Positions 1 to 7,687 of a DNA stretch of 64,000 nt are shown in pieces. The DNA lies in the NCBI RefSeq assembly GCF_900104035.1, contig NZ_FNIT01000008.1:1-64000 (forward strand), read 5' to 3'. This DNA comes from Aureimonas jatrophae. Lineage in GTDB: Bacteria; Pseudomonadota; Alphaproteobacteria; Rhizobiales; Rhizobiaceae. The number at the start of each line of letters is the position of its first letter. The stretch's first letter is position 1. Under the pieces are notes generated by a model that was not told where the DNA came from, did not search any database, and saw only the letters and a program-made list of their open reading frames with translations. The position numbers were made by a program, and so were the translations under genes.

Positions 1-1
1 C

Positions 2-307
2 GAGTGGATCGCGGCGGTCGGGGCCAGGACCGCGTTCATCGAGCCGGGCAGCCCCTGGGAGAACGGTTATTGCGAAAGCTTCAACTCCAAGCTCCGCGAC
101 GAACTCCTCAACGGCGAGATCTTCTACAGCCTAGCCGAAGCCCGGATCGTCATCGAGAGCTGGCGCTGCCACTACAACACCAAGCGACCGCACTCCTCGC
201 TCGGCTACCGGCCACCCGCTCCAGCCACCGTGCCGTGGCCGGCTGCGCCACCCCAACCTGCTTCGCCGGCCACCTCTACCGTCGCCTGCAAGCCCACCAT
301 GCATTAG
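2..307 (+). CDS. IS3-family transposase (OrfB), C-terminal fragment
   Basis: This is the last 101 residues of an integrase-core (rve) transposase, open at the left edge of the window. It contains the hallmark stretch PGSPWENGYCESFNSKLRDE, whose second Glu in ENGYCES is the final acid of the DDE triad. The typical YNTKRPHSSLGYRPP segment follows, then a Pro/Ala-rich tail. It catalyses cut and strand transfer of the element. The first two catalytic acids and any upstream OrfA are outside the window, so activity cannot be judged. Confidence 0.92.
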   Translation, partial: EWIAAVGARTAFIEPGSPWENGYCESFNSKLRDELLNGEIFYSLAEARIVIESWRCHYNTKRPHSSLGYRPPAPATVPWPAAPPQPASPATSTVACKPTMH

Positions 308-308
308 A

Positions 309-335
309 TTGAAACCGGGCCACCTAACCGGGGCA
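309..335 (-). repeat. Right terminal inverted repeat of the IS3-family element
   Basis: The sequence between the transposase stop and position 335 is the presumed IRR. On the minus strand it starts TGCCCCGGTTAGG and ends GGTTTCAA. It supplies the last three codons and the stop of the neighbouring minus-strand ATPase frame, which places the insertion junction at 335/336. Confidence 0.7.
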
Positions 336-2108
336 GGCCATTGCCGTCTTGAGCCGGCGGAGGGAACCGCCCCCCCACATCTTGCGAATCACTCCAAGCT
401 CGTCGTGGGCCAGCGGCGGGCTCCACGCAGGGTCCATGCCGGCATCGATCGCAATATCCATGACGATCCGACGAGCGAGATCGCCGAGATGTTCCGGGCG
501 GGCGTCGGGCATTTCGATCACCCGGAAGCGGTCCCGCAGCGGAGCGGGCACGCCGTCGAGGCTATTCGCGGTCGCCAGGAAGCCAACGTACGAAAGGTCG
601 GCAGGGCGCTCGATGCCGACCTCGAAATACGCCGAGGCCGTGTGCCGTTCGAGCATCGGCAGGAGCGACGTCAGGAGAGAACCGTGGTTGCCGCCGGTAC
701 CCGTCTTCTCGATCTCGTCCAACACCAGGACCGGGTTTGCAAGATTCGCTGCCCGGATTGCTTCAAGAGGCGTCGAAGCACGCCTGGTACCCCACTGCGC
801 CGGCGTGCCGCCGAAGGAGTTGTCGGAGACGGACGCGCACGGGTAGACCGTGGTCGCCATGCCCAAAGCCGTCCCGATCTCGCGGACCAAGCTCGTCTTT
901 CCGGACCCAGGCCTGCCGACGAGTAGCGTCGGGCGGAAGCGGATCGGCTCGCCGGGCTGGACGTCCCGGAGGATCCGGTCGATTACACAACGGGCATGCG
1001 GCCAGGCGTCACCGAGCGTCCGGGCGATCCCAGCAACGTCCCTTGGCGCACAGGTAAGGTCCAGGTGACGGCCGGAGATCGATCCCAGATGCCGGATCAA
1101 TTCGTTGTCGCCTCCGCCGGGCGCCTTCGCGTCGCCGCCCGAGGGCTGCAGGTCAGCGAGGACGACCAAGTGAGGATATGCCGCCGTGGGACGGTCGGGC
1201 CGCGCCGCCTTCCGCTCCGCCGTCACCTTCGCCACGTGTGACCTGATCCGCGCCGCCCGTTCCTCGGGAGGCTCGTCCGAGGTCTCGTCGACGACCTCGT
1301 TGAGGTGGAGATCCCACAGCAGCCCGGACCCAGCACGGAAGTACCGGTTCGGGTCGTCCGGGCCGACGTAGTCTTCGGCCTCGGTTGCGGGTGCCGGCTC
1401 GACGACGGATTCCGTCTTGACCTCGACGTTTTCGGACTTCTCCATTTCGCGCTCGAAGGCCTTTGTCCTGGCGATCGTCACGAGATCCCGAAGCCATGCC
1501 CTTTCGGCCGCCGCGTGCTCCTCCTGCGGACTTGGGCGCCTGATCGCATCCCGCCAGTCGCAGACCGCGTTGACGGCACTCGACTGCAAGGAGATGCGCG
1601 TGGCGAGTTCGCCCGCACCGCGGATCAGGATCCAGATCTCGACACCGGGATGCCACGACCAGGCGGCGTTCCCCGTAATCGCCTTCGCATGGTGCACCAG
1701 ACCGATCACGAATGCGGCTCGTAGGTCCACCGACGCATGGTACCGGCGGTACAAGTCCTTGGCCGCATCGACGTCGCCATAGATCGCGAGCCAGTACTCA
1801 AGCCGCTGCCTGTCGTTGCCGGCCGGCATGTGATCCCGCAGGTCGCTCAGGATGGCACGCGTCGGCAAGTCGGTGGAGGCGACGAGGAGGCGGAGTTCAC
1901 CATCGTCAGAGAGCAGACGACGTCGACGGATGGACTCGGCCCACAGGCCGAAGTCGGTCAGGATCGAGCCGGCGGCAGGCGGACCGCCCTTCAGCAGGAG
2001 ATCGAGAGAGGCATACTCCAGGCCCGCAAGAACAGGCTGCAGGCTCTCGTCGTAGATCTGGGTTTCGGAAATTAGGACGTCGTACGGACTCGCGGCGTCG
2101 GAAGACAC
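324..2108 (-). CDS. AAA+ ATPase of Lon-like type, 3' end truncated by the IS
   Basis: The 594-residue frame starts at GTG 2108 with AAGGTGG upstream. The first 350 residues are not recognised. The C-terminal part is a AAA+ module: Walker A GRPGSGKTS at 398-406, Walker B LVLDEIEK at about 461-467, sensor-1 LATAN at 511-515 and an arginine-finger-like LRDRF at 524-528. The arrangement resembles the ATPase half of Lon, and no protease domain is visible. The last genome-encoded residues are ...LRRLKTAMA. The final CPG and the stop codon come from the IS terminus, so the helical lid and any downstream domain are lost. Its location beside a tRNA suggests island cargo. Function unknown. Confidence 0.75.
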   Translation of the reverse strand: MSSDAASPYDVLISETQIYDESLQPVLAGLEYASLDLLLKGGPPAAGSILTDFGLWAESIRRRRLLSDDGELRLLVASTDLPTRAILSDLRDHMPAGNDRQRLEYWLAIYGDVDAAKDLYRRYHASVDLRAAFVIGLVHHAKAITGNAAWSWHPGVEIWILIRGAGELATRISLQSSAVNAVCDWRDAIRRPSPQEEHAAAERAWLRDLVTIARTKAFEREMEKSENVEVKTESVVEPAPATEAEDYVGPDDPNRYFRAGSGLLWDLHLNEVVDETSDEPPEERAARIRSHVAKVTAERKAARPDRPTAAYPHLVVLADLQPSGGDAKAPGGGDNELIRHLGSISGRHLDLTCAPRDVAGIARTLGDAWPHARCVIDRILRDVQPGEPIRFRPTLLVGRPGSGKTSLVREIGTALGMATTVYPCASVSDNSFGGTPAQWGTRRASTPLEAIRAANLANPVLVLDEIEKTGTGGNHGSLLTSLLPMLERHTASAYFEVGIERPADLSYVGFLATANSLDGVPAPLRDRFRVIEMPDARPEHLGDLARRIVMDIAIDAGMDPAWSPPLAHDELGVIRKMWGGGSLRRLKTAMACPG

Positions 2109-2474
2109 AGGGCCACCTTGGCGATCGGGAACGGGAAGGGCGGGGGGTGGGTGCTGCTTATCGATGGTCCGCAGTCACCGAGCCCTCGTAGTCTCAGCCT
2201 CTTCCACGGTCGACGCACCCTCTGGGGTCGAGGAGAAGACTAGCGCAGGCTGAGTCCGTCCAGCACCCCCGATCCGAGGCGACATTGAAGCAGCGTTTCC
2301 GAGAAGTTTTCCTAAACTCAGCCAGTTCGAGCGACCGTCGCAACCCTTCGTTCAGACTTGTGAACGGAATGCTTTGAAATTCGATTTGCCCCCAACTTGC
2401 CCCCGCGGATCGGATCAGGGCAACGGACTCGTTCGTCGAGTGGCTAAAACGTCAACAAGTAAGGGAAGTTAGAA
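2109..2474. other. Intergenic stretch between ATPase gene and tRNA-Thr
   Basis: About 365 bases carry no convincing gene. It ends against the 3' side of the tRNA gene, the usual position of tRNA-type attachment sites. It contains two direct TTGCCCCC repeats near 2390, listed separately. No integrase is present on this side. Confidence 0.5.
2386..2404. repeat. Two TTGCCCCC direct repeats, 11 bp apart
   Basis: TTGCCCCC occurs at 2386-2393 and again at 2397-2404, so the copies are spaced 11 bp, one helical turn, and lie about 70 bp from the 3' end of tRNA-Thr. Helically phased short repeats next to a tRNA 3' end resemble arm-type integrase sites. That reading is inference. Confidence 0.4.
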
Positions 2475-2550
2475 TGGTGCCGCTTAGGTGACTCGAACAC
2501 CTGACCCCATCATTACGAATGATGTGCTCTACCGACTGAGCTAAAGCGGC
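2475..2550 (-). tRNA. tRNA-Thr (anticodon CGT)
   Basis: The minus strand folds into a full cloverleaf of 76 nt. The acceptor stem is GCCGCTT/AAGCGGC, the D arm has GCTCAGTCGGTAGAGC, and the anticodon stem CATCA/TGATG holds the loop TTCGTAA, giving anticodon CGT (threonine, ACG codons). The T arm has AGGTG-TTCGAGT-CACCT. The discriminator is A, and the CCA end is encoded at 2475-2477. Confidence 0.96.
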
Positions 2551-2553
2551 CCG

Positions 2554-2568
2554 CCCGGCTTGGCCGGG
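2554..2568 (-). terminator. Short GC hairpin between nitronate monooxygenase gene and tRNA-Thr
   Basis: CCCGGC at 2554-2559 pairs with GCCGGG at 2563-2568 around a TTG loop. It lies just downstream of the minus-strand oxygenase gene. There is no U-tract, so termination is only possible. Confidence 0.3.
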
Positions 2569-2635
2569 GAACGGGGGTCTCATAGCGCCGGGCGTCGCCG
2601 AAGACAAGCCGAAAACGACGACGCACCGATGGGCG

Positions 2636-3583
2636 TCATCGGCGAAGGCGTCGGCGCGCCGCCTCGTACTCGTTTGCAAGCCGCTCCACGAGGGCGGCGG
2701 CCGGGACCACGGCGTCCACCGCGCCGATGCCCTGGCCCGAGCCCCAGATGTCGCGCCAAGCCTTGGCCGCGCCCGCGCCGAAGTTCATCGCGCTCGGGTC
2801 GCTTTGGGGTAGCGCGTCCGGATCGAGCCCAGCGGCTTCGATCGATCGGCGCAGGTAGTTGCCGTGAACGCCGGTGAAGAGATTGGTGTAGACGATATCG
2901 GCCGCCCGCCCGTCGACCACGGCCTGCTTGTAGGTCGCCTCGGCGCGCGCTTCCTCGGTCGCGATAAAGGCCGAGCCGATATAGGCGCCGTCGGCACCGA
3001 TCGCTTCCGCCGCCAGAACGCCGGCGCCGGTTGCGATCGCGCCGGACAGAAAAAGGGGACCCTCGAACCAGCGCCGGATCTCGCCGATCAGGGCGAAGGG
3101 CGATAGCGTTCCGGCATGGCCACCCGCTCCGGTGGCGACCGCGATCAGCCCATCGGCGCCCTTGTCCACGGCCTTGTGCGCGAAGCGATCGTTGATCACG
3201 TCGTGAAGAACGATGCCGCCATAGGCATGGACCGCCTGGTTCACCTCCTCGACCGCTCCGAGCGAGGTGATCACGATGGGAACCTTGTGGTCGACGCAGA
3301 CGCGCAGATCCCGTTCCAGGCGCTCGTTGGACCGGTGGACGATCTGGTTCACCGCGAAGGGCGCGGACATGCGGCCACCCGCCGCCGCCGGCTGCAGCGC
3401 CTCGCGGATCTCGTGCAGCCATTCGTCGAGCTGCTCGGCGGGCCGGGCGTTGAGGGCGGGAAACGAGCCCACGACGCCCGCCCGGCATTGCGCGATCACC
3501 AGGGCGGGGTTCGAGATGATGAACAGCGGAGCCGCGATCACCGGCAGGCGAAGCCGACCTTCGAGAATGGCGGGAAGCGGCAT
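2636..3583 (-). CDS. Nitronate monooxygenase (NMO/2-nitropropane dioxygenase family)
   Basis: The 315-residue product is an FMN-dependent TIM barrel that oxidises alkyl nitronates (for example propionate-3-nitronate) to carbonyl compounds and nitrite. Family signatures are the N-terminal PVIAAPLFIISNP (14-26), the flavin-phosphate stretch ATGAGGHAGT around 150-159 with His156 as the expected catalytic base, SGAIATG at 180-186 and GADGAYIGSAF near 197-207. Length is usual for the family. A perfect TTGACGT-TT-ACGTCAA palindrome lies 14 bp upstream of the start, suggesting repressor or activator control. Substrate cannot be told from sequence. Confidence 0.9.
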   Translation of the reverse strand: MPLPAILEGRLRLPVIAAPLFIISNPALVIAQCRAGVVGSFPALNARPAEQLDEWLHEIREALQPAAAGGRMSAPFAVNQIVHRSNERLERDLRVCVDHKVPIVITSLGAVEEVNQAVHAYGGIVLHDVINDRFAHKAVDKGADGLIAVATGAGGHAGTLSPFALIGEIRRWFEGPLFLSGAIATGAGVLAAEAIGADGAYIGSAFIATEEARAEATYKQAVVDGRAADIVYTNLFTGVHGNYLRRSIEAAGLDPDALPQSDPSAMNFGAGAAKAWRDIWGSGQGIGAVDAVVPAAALVERLANEYEAARRRLRR

Positions 3584-3596
3584 GGGCGGACCTCGA

Positions 3597-3612
3597 TTGA
3601 CGTTTACGTCAA
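3597..3612. promoter_or_regulatory. Perfect palindrome upstream of nitronate monooxygenase gene (LiuR/MerR-like operator)
   Basis: TTGACGTTTACGTCAA consists of two 7-bp arms, TTGACGT and ACGTCAA, around TT. It is 14 bp upstream of the minus-strand start. It resembles the motif described for the MerR-family regulator LiuR of branched-chain acyl-CoA catabolism genes in proteobacteria. The match is from memory of that motif. Confidence 0.55.
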
Positions 3613-3759
3613 AGTGCTACCCCGCGCGATGCCGGATGCCAAGCGCCGCGCGACGCGACCGGCGTCGGGGCGAGACGAGCCGAGCTGCCATGCGCCTAAA
3701 AATGTCGTCTTTCGCCGCCAGAGAGCACGCGGGCGCAAGGGGACGGCGAGGGGAACGGC

Positions 3760-4707
3760 ATGACGCATGCGAAGGGCTGGGGTATCGGCGCGGGATGGGC
3801 TGCGATCGTGATGATGGTCCATTCCCCGCTCGCCACCACCGCCTCGGCGGCGGACCTGTCCCCCGAGATCCTGTGGGACGGGGGCCGTGCGGAAGGGGCC
3901 GATGCCTGCCGGCGCGCCGGCGGCCGGATCCTCGAGATGCCGGTGGCCCACGTGCGTCCGTTTCGGGCGGGAACCGACGGGAGCGACGGGGCAGCGGAAG
4001 GCCGGCCGCAGGCAGGCCGCAGCGCGCTCTGCGTCTTTGGTGCCATGGCGCCCGACACTGCGATCGTCACGGGCTCGACCTGGCGGGTCGCCGCGGCGGA
4101 CACGGCATCGGAGCCGCCGGAAGCGTCGCTGCCCTTCGGGGGGCGTTGCGCCGAGGAATGCGATACCAGCCTCACGCTCCTGAGTGACGCCGATCGCGAG
4201 GCGCTGATCGAGCTGCCCGAGCGCGTGCGTCGGGAGTTGGGCGAAGGCGAAGGGGCGGGAAGCGGTGCCGAAGGGGGTGCGCGCGTCGCCCGAAGCGCGG
4301 CGGCGGCGCTCGCGAACATGGGCTCCGAGGATGAACAGGTGGTCGCCCCGCTCGACATCTCGTCCGGCGACGTCGACTGCACGTGGCGGCGCTTTCGCGA
4401 AGGCCGCGTTGTGACCGAGCCGACGCAGCGCTGCCGCATCGGCCGCGACGAGAGCGGCGCGCCGACGCTGGAACAGGTCACCGGCGAGGCGCTCGATCTG
4501 CGCCTGGAGCCTTTGACGGATCAGACCTCGGTCTACCTCGGACGCCTGCGCTCGGCGGGAGAGCCGGCCCGGGGCTACGATCGGGATGCGGTGGAGGAGG
4601 CGGCCGCCAACCGGTCGGGCCTGGCGGTCGAGGTCGGGAACCAGGTCCATCTCATCGGCGCCGACGGGGGGACGGGCTTCGCGGTTCTGACGCTGTCGGG
4701 CAACTAG
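3760..4707 (+). CDS. Exported protein of unknown function
   Basis: The 315-residue product has a likely signal peptide: a basic start, a hydrophobic stretch at about 10-27 and ...TTASA-AD as cleavage site near residue 31. GAGGGGAACGGC precedes the ATG. The mature protein is acidic and rich in Ala, Gly and Glu. It has four cysteines, C50, C92, C129 and C133, that could pair in the periplasm, and a C127-CAEEC-like cluster (GGRCAEECDTS). No family was recognised. A long reverse-strand open frame covers the same DNA, but the signal peptide and ribosome site favour this reading. Confidence 0.6.
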   Translation: MTHAKGWGIGAGWAAIVMMVHSPLATTASAADLSPEILWDGGRAEGADACRRAGGRILEMPVAHVRPFRAGTDGSDGAAEGRPQAGRSALCVFGAMAPDTAIVTGSTWRVAAADTASEPPEASLPFGGRCAEECDTSLTLLSDADREALIELPERVRRELGEGEGAGSGAEGGARVARSAAAALANMGSEDEQVVAPLDISSGDVDCTWRRFREGRVVTEPTQRCRIGRDESGAPTLEQVTGEALDLRLEPLTDQTSVYLGRLRSAGEPARGYDRDAVEEAAANRSGLAVEVGNQVHLIGADGGTGFAVLTLSGN

Positions 4708-4792
4708 TCGCCCGTCGGGCCTCCCATCCGCGCCCGATCAGCGCGGCCGGCCTCGCGCACCCTTGCCGGCGGGCGGGGGATGCCCGAACTAG

Positions 4793-5599
4793 ATGCGTCT
4801 GATGAGCGATCTCTTTCCCGCCAGCCCCCGCACGCCCGACCTGTTTGCCGCCGTCGACACGGTGGTCCGCGTCATCGACACCGAGACCGCCGGCCAACGG
4901 CTGGAGGAGGACGCGGTGATCGAGATCGGCTCGGTGGACGTCGATCTCGCCACGGGCCGCATCTTCAACCCGTTGGAAACGCTGTGCGATCCGGCCGGCG
5001 TTCCGATCAACCCGCACGCCCGGCGTGTCCACCATATCAGCGACGAGATGCTGGAGGGGGCACCGGCCTTTGCGGATGTGATCGGGCGCTTTGCGGGCGC
5101 CTCGACCTACGCCGCCCAGCGCGCGAGCTTCGACCGGGCACGCCTGCGCCTGCCCGGCCGCTGGCTCTGCACCTACAAGCTGGCGCTGCGCGCCTTTCCC
5201 GGCTGCCGCGCGCACGGCCTCCAGTCGCTGGTCAAGTACCTGCCTCTCGACCTATCCGACGTCCGGCCGCTGATGGAGGGGCTGCACGCCCATCGCGCAC
5301 TCTACGATGCGCTGTGCACCGCGGTCCTCCTGCGTCGGATCTCGGCCGAACTCCTGCCGCGCTGCCGCGACGCGGCCGACTTCCTGGACCGCGCGGAGCG
5401 CGTTTCCGCCGAGCCCGCACTGCTCGCGCGCCTGCGCTTCGGCCGGCACAAGGGTCTGAGCCTGGCCGAGGTCCCGACCGACTATCTGGAGTGGCTGGTG
5501 GCGGAACCGGGCATGGAGGCCGATGCCGTCTACACGGCTCGCCACCACCTGCGTCTTCGCCTGCGTGGTCGCGCGTTGGAGGCCGCCGCCGCCGAGTAG
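4793..5599 (+). CDS. DEDD-type 3'-5' exonuclease, ExoX/DnaQ-like
   Basis: The 268-residue protein has the exonuclease fold of the DnaQ/RNase T superfamily. Exo I is VIDTET at 27-32, with D29 and E31 as metal ligands. Exo II follows near residues 107-115 (ASFDRARL) and Exo III is represented by HAHRALYDA. The C-terminal LRFGRHKGLSLAEVPTDYLEWL matches the small module found at the end of ExoX-like proteins (DUF3820 type). It probably trims DNA ends in repair. The DNA ligase gene starts 74 bp downstream on the same strand, so co-transcription for repair is plausible. Confidence 0.82.
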   Translation: MRLMSDLFPASPRTPDLFAAVDTVVRVIDTETAGQRLEEDAVIEIGSVDVDLATGRIFNPLETLCDPAGVPINPHARRVHHISDEMLEGAPAFADVIGRFAGASTYAAQRASFDRARLRLPGRWLCTYKLALRAFPGCRAHGLQSLVKYLPLDLSDVRPLMEGLHAHRALYDALCTAVLLRRISAELLPRCRDAADFLDRAERVSAEPALLARLRFGRHKGLSLAEVPTDYLEWLVAEPGMEADAVYTARHHLRLRLRGRALEAAAAE

Positions 5600-5672
5600 C
5601 GCGTCTGGTGCCGGACCGCGCCGGCGCTATCTCCTATCGCCCGAATGCGACCTCAAGGCCCCGCGACCCGCC

Positions 5673-7334
5673 GTGCAGCGCTTTGCCGAACTCCTCGACC
5701 GCCTGGTCCTGACGCCCTCGCGCAACGGCAAGCTCAAGCTGATTGCCGACTACTTTCGCGCCGTGCCCGATCCCGAGCGCGGCTGGGCGCTGGCGGCGCT
5801 GACGGGCGAGCTCGACATCCGCTCGGTCAAGCCGGCCATGCTGCGCGACCTCATGCTCGACCGCATGGACGAGGTCCTGTTCGGCTACTCCTACGACTAT
5901 GTCGGCGATCTCGCCGAGACGATCGCGCTCGTCTGGCCGGCGCCGCACGACGGCACGGGTCCCTTGCGCAACGACGTGCCCTCGCTCTCCGAGGTGATCG
6001 GAACGCTGGAGGGAGCGACGCGGATCGAGGGGCCGAAGCTCGTCGCCGAGTGGCTCGACCGGCTGGACTCCTCGGGCCGCTACGCGCTTCTGAAGCTCGT
6101 GACGGGGCAGTTGCGCGTCGGCGCCTCCTCGCGCCTCGCCAAACAGGCATTGGCCGACTTCGGGGGCAAGGACATCACCGAGATCGAGGAGATGTGGCAC
6201 GGGCTCGACGCGCCGTACCTCGCGCTTTTCGACTGGCTGGAAGGGCGCGCCGACAAGCCCGTCTCGGCGGCCCGAAGCCCGTTTCGTCCCGTCATGCTCT
6301 CGCAGCCGCTGGAGGAGCCGGACTACGGCCGCATCGATCCCGATCACTACGCGGCCGAGTGGAAGTGGGACGGCATCCGCGTCCAGGCGACCTGCGAGGC
6401 GGGCGTCCGGCGCCTCTACTCGCGCACCGGCGACGACATCTCGGCCGCCTTCCCGGATCTGGCCGAGGCGATGGAGTTCGAGGGCTCGATCGACGGCGAG
6501 CTTCTCGTCGCGCGACCGGGCGGCGGCGGCGAGCCGCTTCTTGACCCGCACGGCTCGGTCTTGCGCGACGACATCGTGGTCGGCACCTTTTCGGATCTCC
6601 AGCAGCGCCTCAACCGCAAGAGCGTGTCGCTCGCGGTCCAGCGCAAGCATCCGGTGTTCCTGCGTGTCTACGACCTCCTGCAGGACGGCGCGGACGACCT
6701 GCGCGCGCTGCCCTTCCGCGAGCGGCGCGAGCGGCTCGATCGCTTCATGACCAAGCTCGAGCCGACGCGCTTCGATGTGTCGCCCTTCATCCCCTTCCAG
6801 ACCTTCGACGATCTGGCGCGCGCTCGCAGCCATCCCCCGCACGCGGTGATCGAGGGGCTGATGCTGAAGCGCTGGGACAGCGCCTACGTGCCCGGCCGCC
6901 CGAAGGGGCCCTGGTTCAAGTGGAAGCAGGATCCACACGTCATCGACGCGGTTCTCATGTACGCGCAGCGCGGCCACGGCAAGCGCTCGTCCTTCTACTC
7001 CGACTACACGTTCGGCGTCTGGACGGGACCGGAGGGCGCGGGCGAGCTCGTGCCGGTCGGCAAGGCGTATTTCGGCTTCACGGATGCCGAGCTGAAGCAA
7101 CTCGACAAGTACGTGCGCGATCACACGACCGAGCGCTTCGGACCGGTGCGCTCGGTGCGCGCCACGCGCGACGAGGGGCTGGTGCTGGAGATCGCCTTCG
7201 AGGGCCTCCAGCGCTCGCCGCGCCACAAGTCGGGCGTCGCCATGCGTTTCCCGCGCGTCTCGCGCCTGCGCTGGGACAAGCCCGCCGCCGAAGCCGACCG
7301 GCTGGAGACGCTGCAGCGCATGCTGCCGGCCTGA
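5673..7334 (+). CDS. ATP-dependent DNA ligase (cisplatin damage response type)
   Basis: From GTG 5673 the product is 553 residues. It begins VQRFAELLDRLV-TPSRNGKLKL, matching the conserved start of this bacterial ligase family, so longer upstream starts were not used. An N-terminal DNA-binding domain (about 1-200) is followed by the adenylation domain with EWKWDGIRVQ. Lys231 in KWDG is the AMP-accepting residue. Motif III (SIDGEL), motif IV (VIEGLMLK) and motif V (WFKWKQDP) follow, then an OB-fold ending FPRVSRLRWDKPAAEADRLE. It seals nicks in damaged DNA. The helicase and nuclease genes often linked to it are not adjacent here. Confidence 0.93.
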   Translation: MQRFAELLDRLVLTPSRNGKLKLIADYFRAVPDPERGWALAALTGELDIRSVKPAMLRDLMLDRMDEVLFGYSYDYVGDLAETIALVWPAPHDGTGPLRNDVPSLSEVIGTLEGATRIEGPKLVAEWLDRLDSSGRYALLKLVTGQLRVGASSRLAKQALADFGGKDITEIEEMWHGLDAPYLALFDWLEGRADKPVSAARSPFRPVMLSQPLEEPDYGRIDPDHYAAEWKWDGIRVQATCEAGVRRLYSRTGDDISAAFPDLAEAMEFEGSIDGELLVARPGGGGEPLLDPHGSVLRDDIVVGTFSDLQQRLNRKSVSLAVQRKHPVFLRVYDLLQDGADDLRALPFRERRERLDRFMTKLEPTRFDVSPFIPFQTFDDLARARSHPPHAVIEGLMLKRWDSAYVPGRPKGPWFKWKQDPHVIDAVLMYAQRGHGKRSSFYSDYTFGVWTGPEGAGELVPVGKAYFGFTDAELKQLDKYVRDHTTERFGPVRSVRATRDEGLVLEIAFEGLQRSPRHKSGVAMRFPRVSRLRWDKPAAEADRLETLQRMLPA

Positions 7335-7404
7335 CCGCTTCCTTGCATCCGCCACGGTCGCTCTCTACGTCAGGGCCGCTTCGTCTCTTGCATCAAGGAT
7401 CGTC

Positions 7405-7674
7405 ATGTCGGGTCAGGTCACGCGCTTTCTCGGCGGCTCGCCGCTGTCGGTGATCGTCCGGCTCGCGATCATCTCGCTCTTGGTCGGCATTCTCCTGTCC
7501 TGGCTGGATCTGCGCCCGCTCGACCTCGTCGACTGGGTCGTGGACCTCGTGCGCTATACCTGGATCTCGATCTTCGGCTCGCTTGGCCGGGCCTGGGAGT
7601 ATTTCGTGCTGGGCGCGGTGATCGTGGTGCCGATCTTTCTCGTCTCCCGCCTCCTGAAGACGGGGCGCGGCTGA
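7405..7674 (+). CDS. DUF6460 small membrane protein
   Basis: The 89-residue protein has two hydrophobic segments, about 13-31 and 66-82, joined by an amphipathic stretch (WVVDLVRYTWISIFGSLGRAWEYF). It begins MSGQVTRFLGGSPLSVIVRL, the pattern of DUF6460 proteins common in Hyphomicrobiales. AAGGA stands six bases before the ATG. It is an inner-membrane protein of unknown role. Confidence 0.75.
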   Translation: MSGQVTRFLGGSPLSVIVRLAIISLLVGILLSWLDLRPLDLVDWVVDLVRYTWISIFGSLGRAWEYFVLGAVIVVPIFLVSRLLKTGRG

Positions 7675-7687
7675 GGCTTCGAACCCG

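Larger units (their letters stand above)
1..335 (+). mobile_element. IS3-family insertion sequence, right-hand end only
   Basis: The window opens inside an insertion sequence. Visible are the C-terminal part of its DDE transposase and, after the stop codon, a terminal sequence ending in CA at 335. Read on the minus strand the end starts TGCCCCGGTTAGGTGGCCCG, a typical IS3-family TG...CA terminus. The left end lies outside the window, so the target duplication cannot be checked. The element sits in the 3' end of the adjoining ATPase gene. Confidence 0.85.

Noticed and set aside
2109-2474. An integrase remnant between the ATPase gene and the tRNA
   Set aside because: None of the frames there shows tyrosine-recombinase motifs or any sustained open frame.
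3604-4650. A minus-strand open frame of 348 codons opposite the exported protein
   Set aside because: No signal peptide, ribosome site or family motif, while the plus-strand frame has a good ribosome site and signal peptide.
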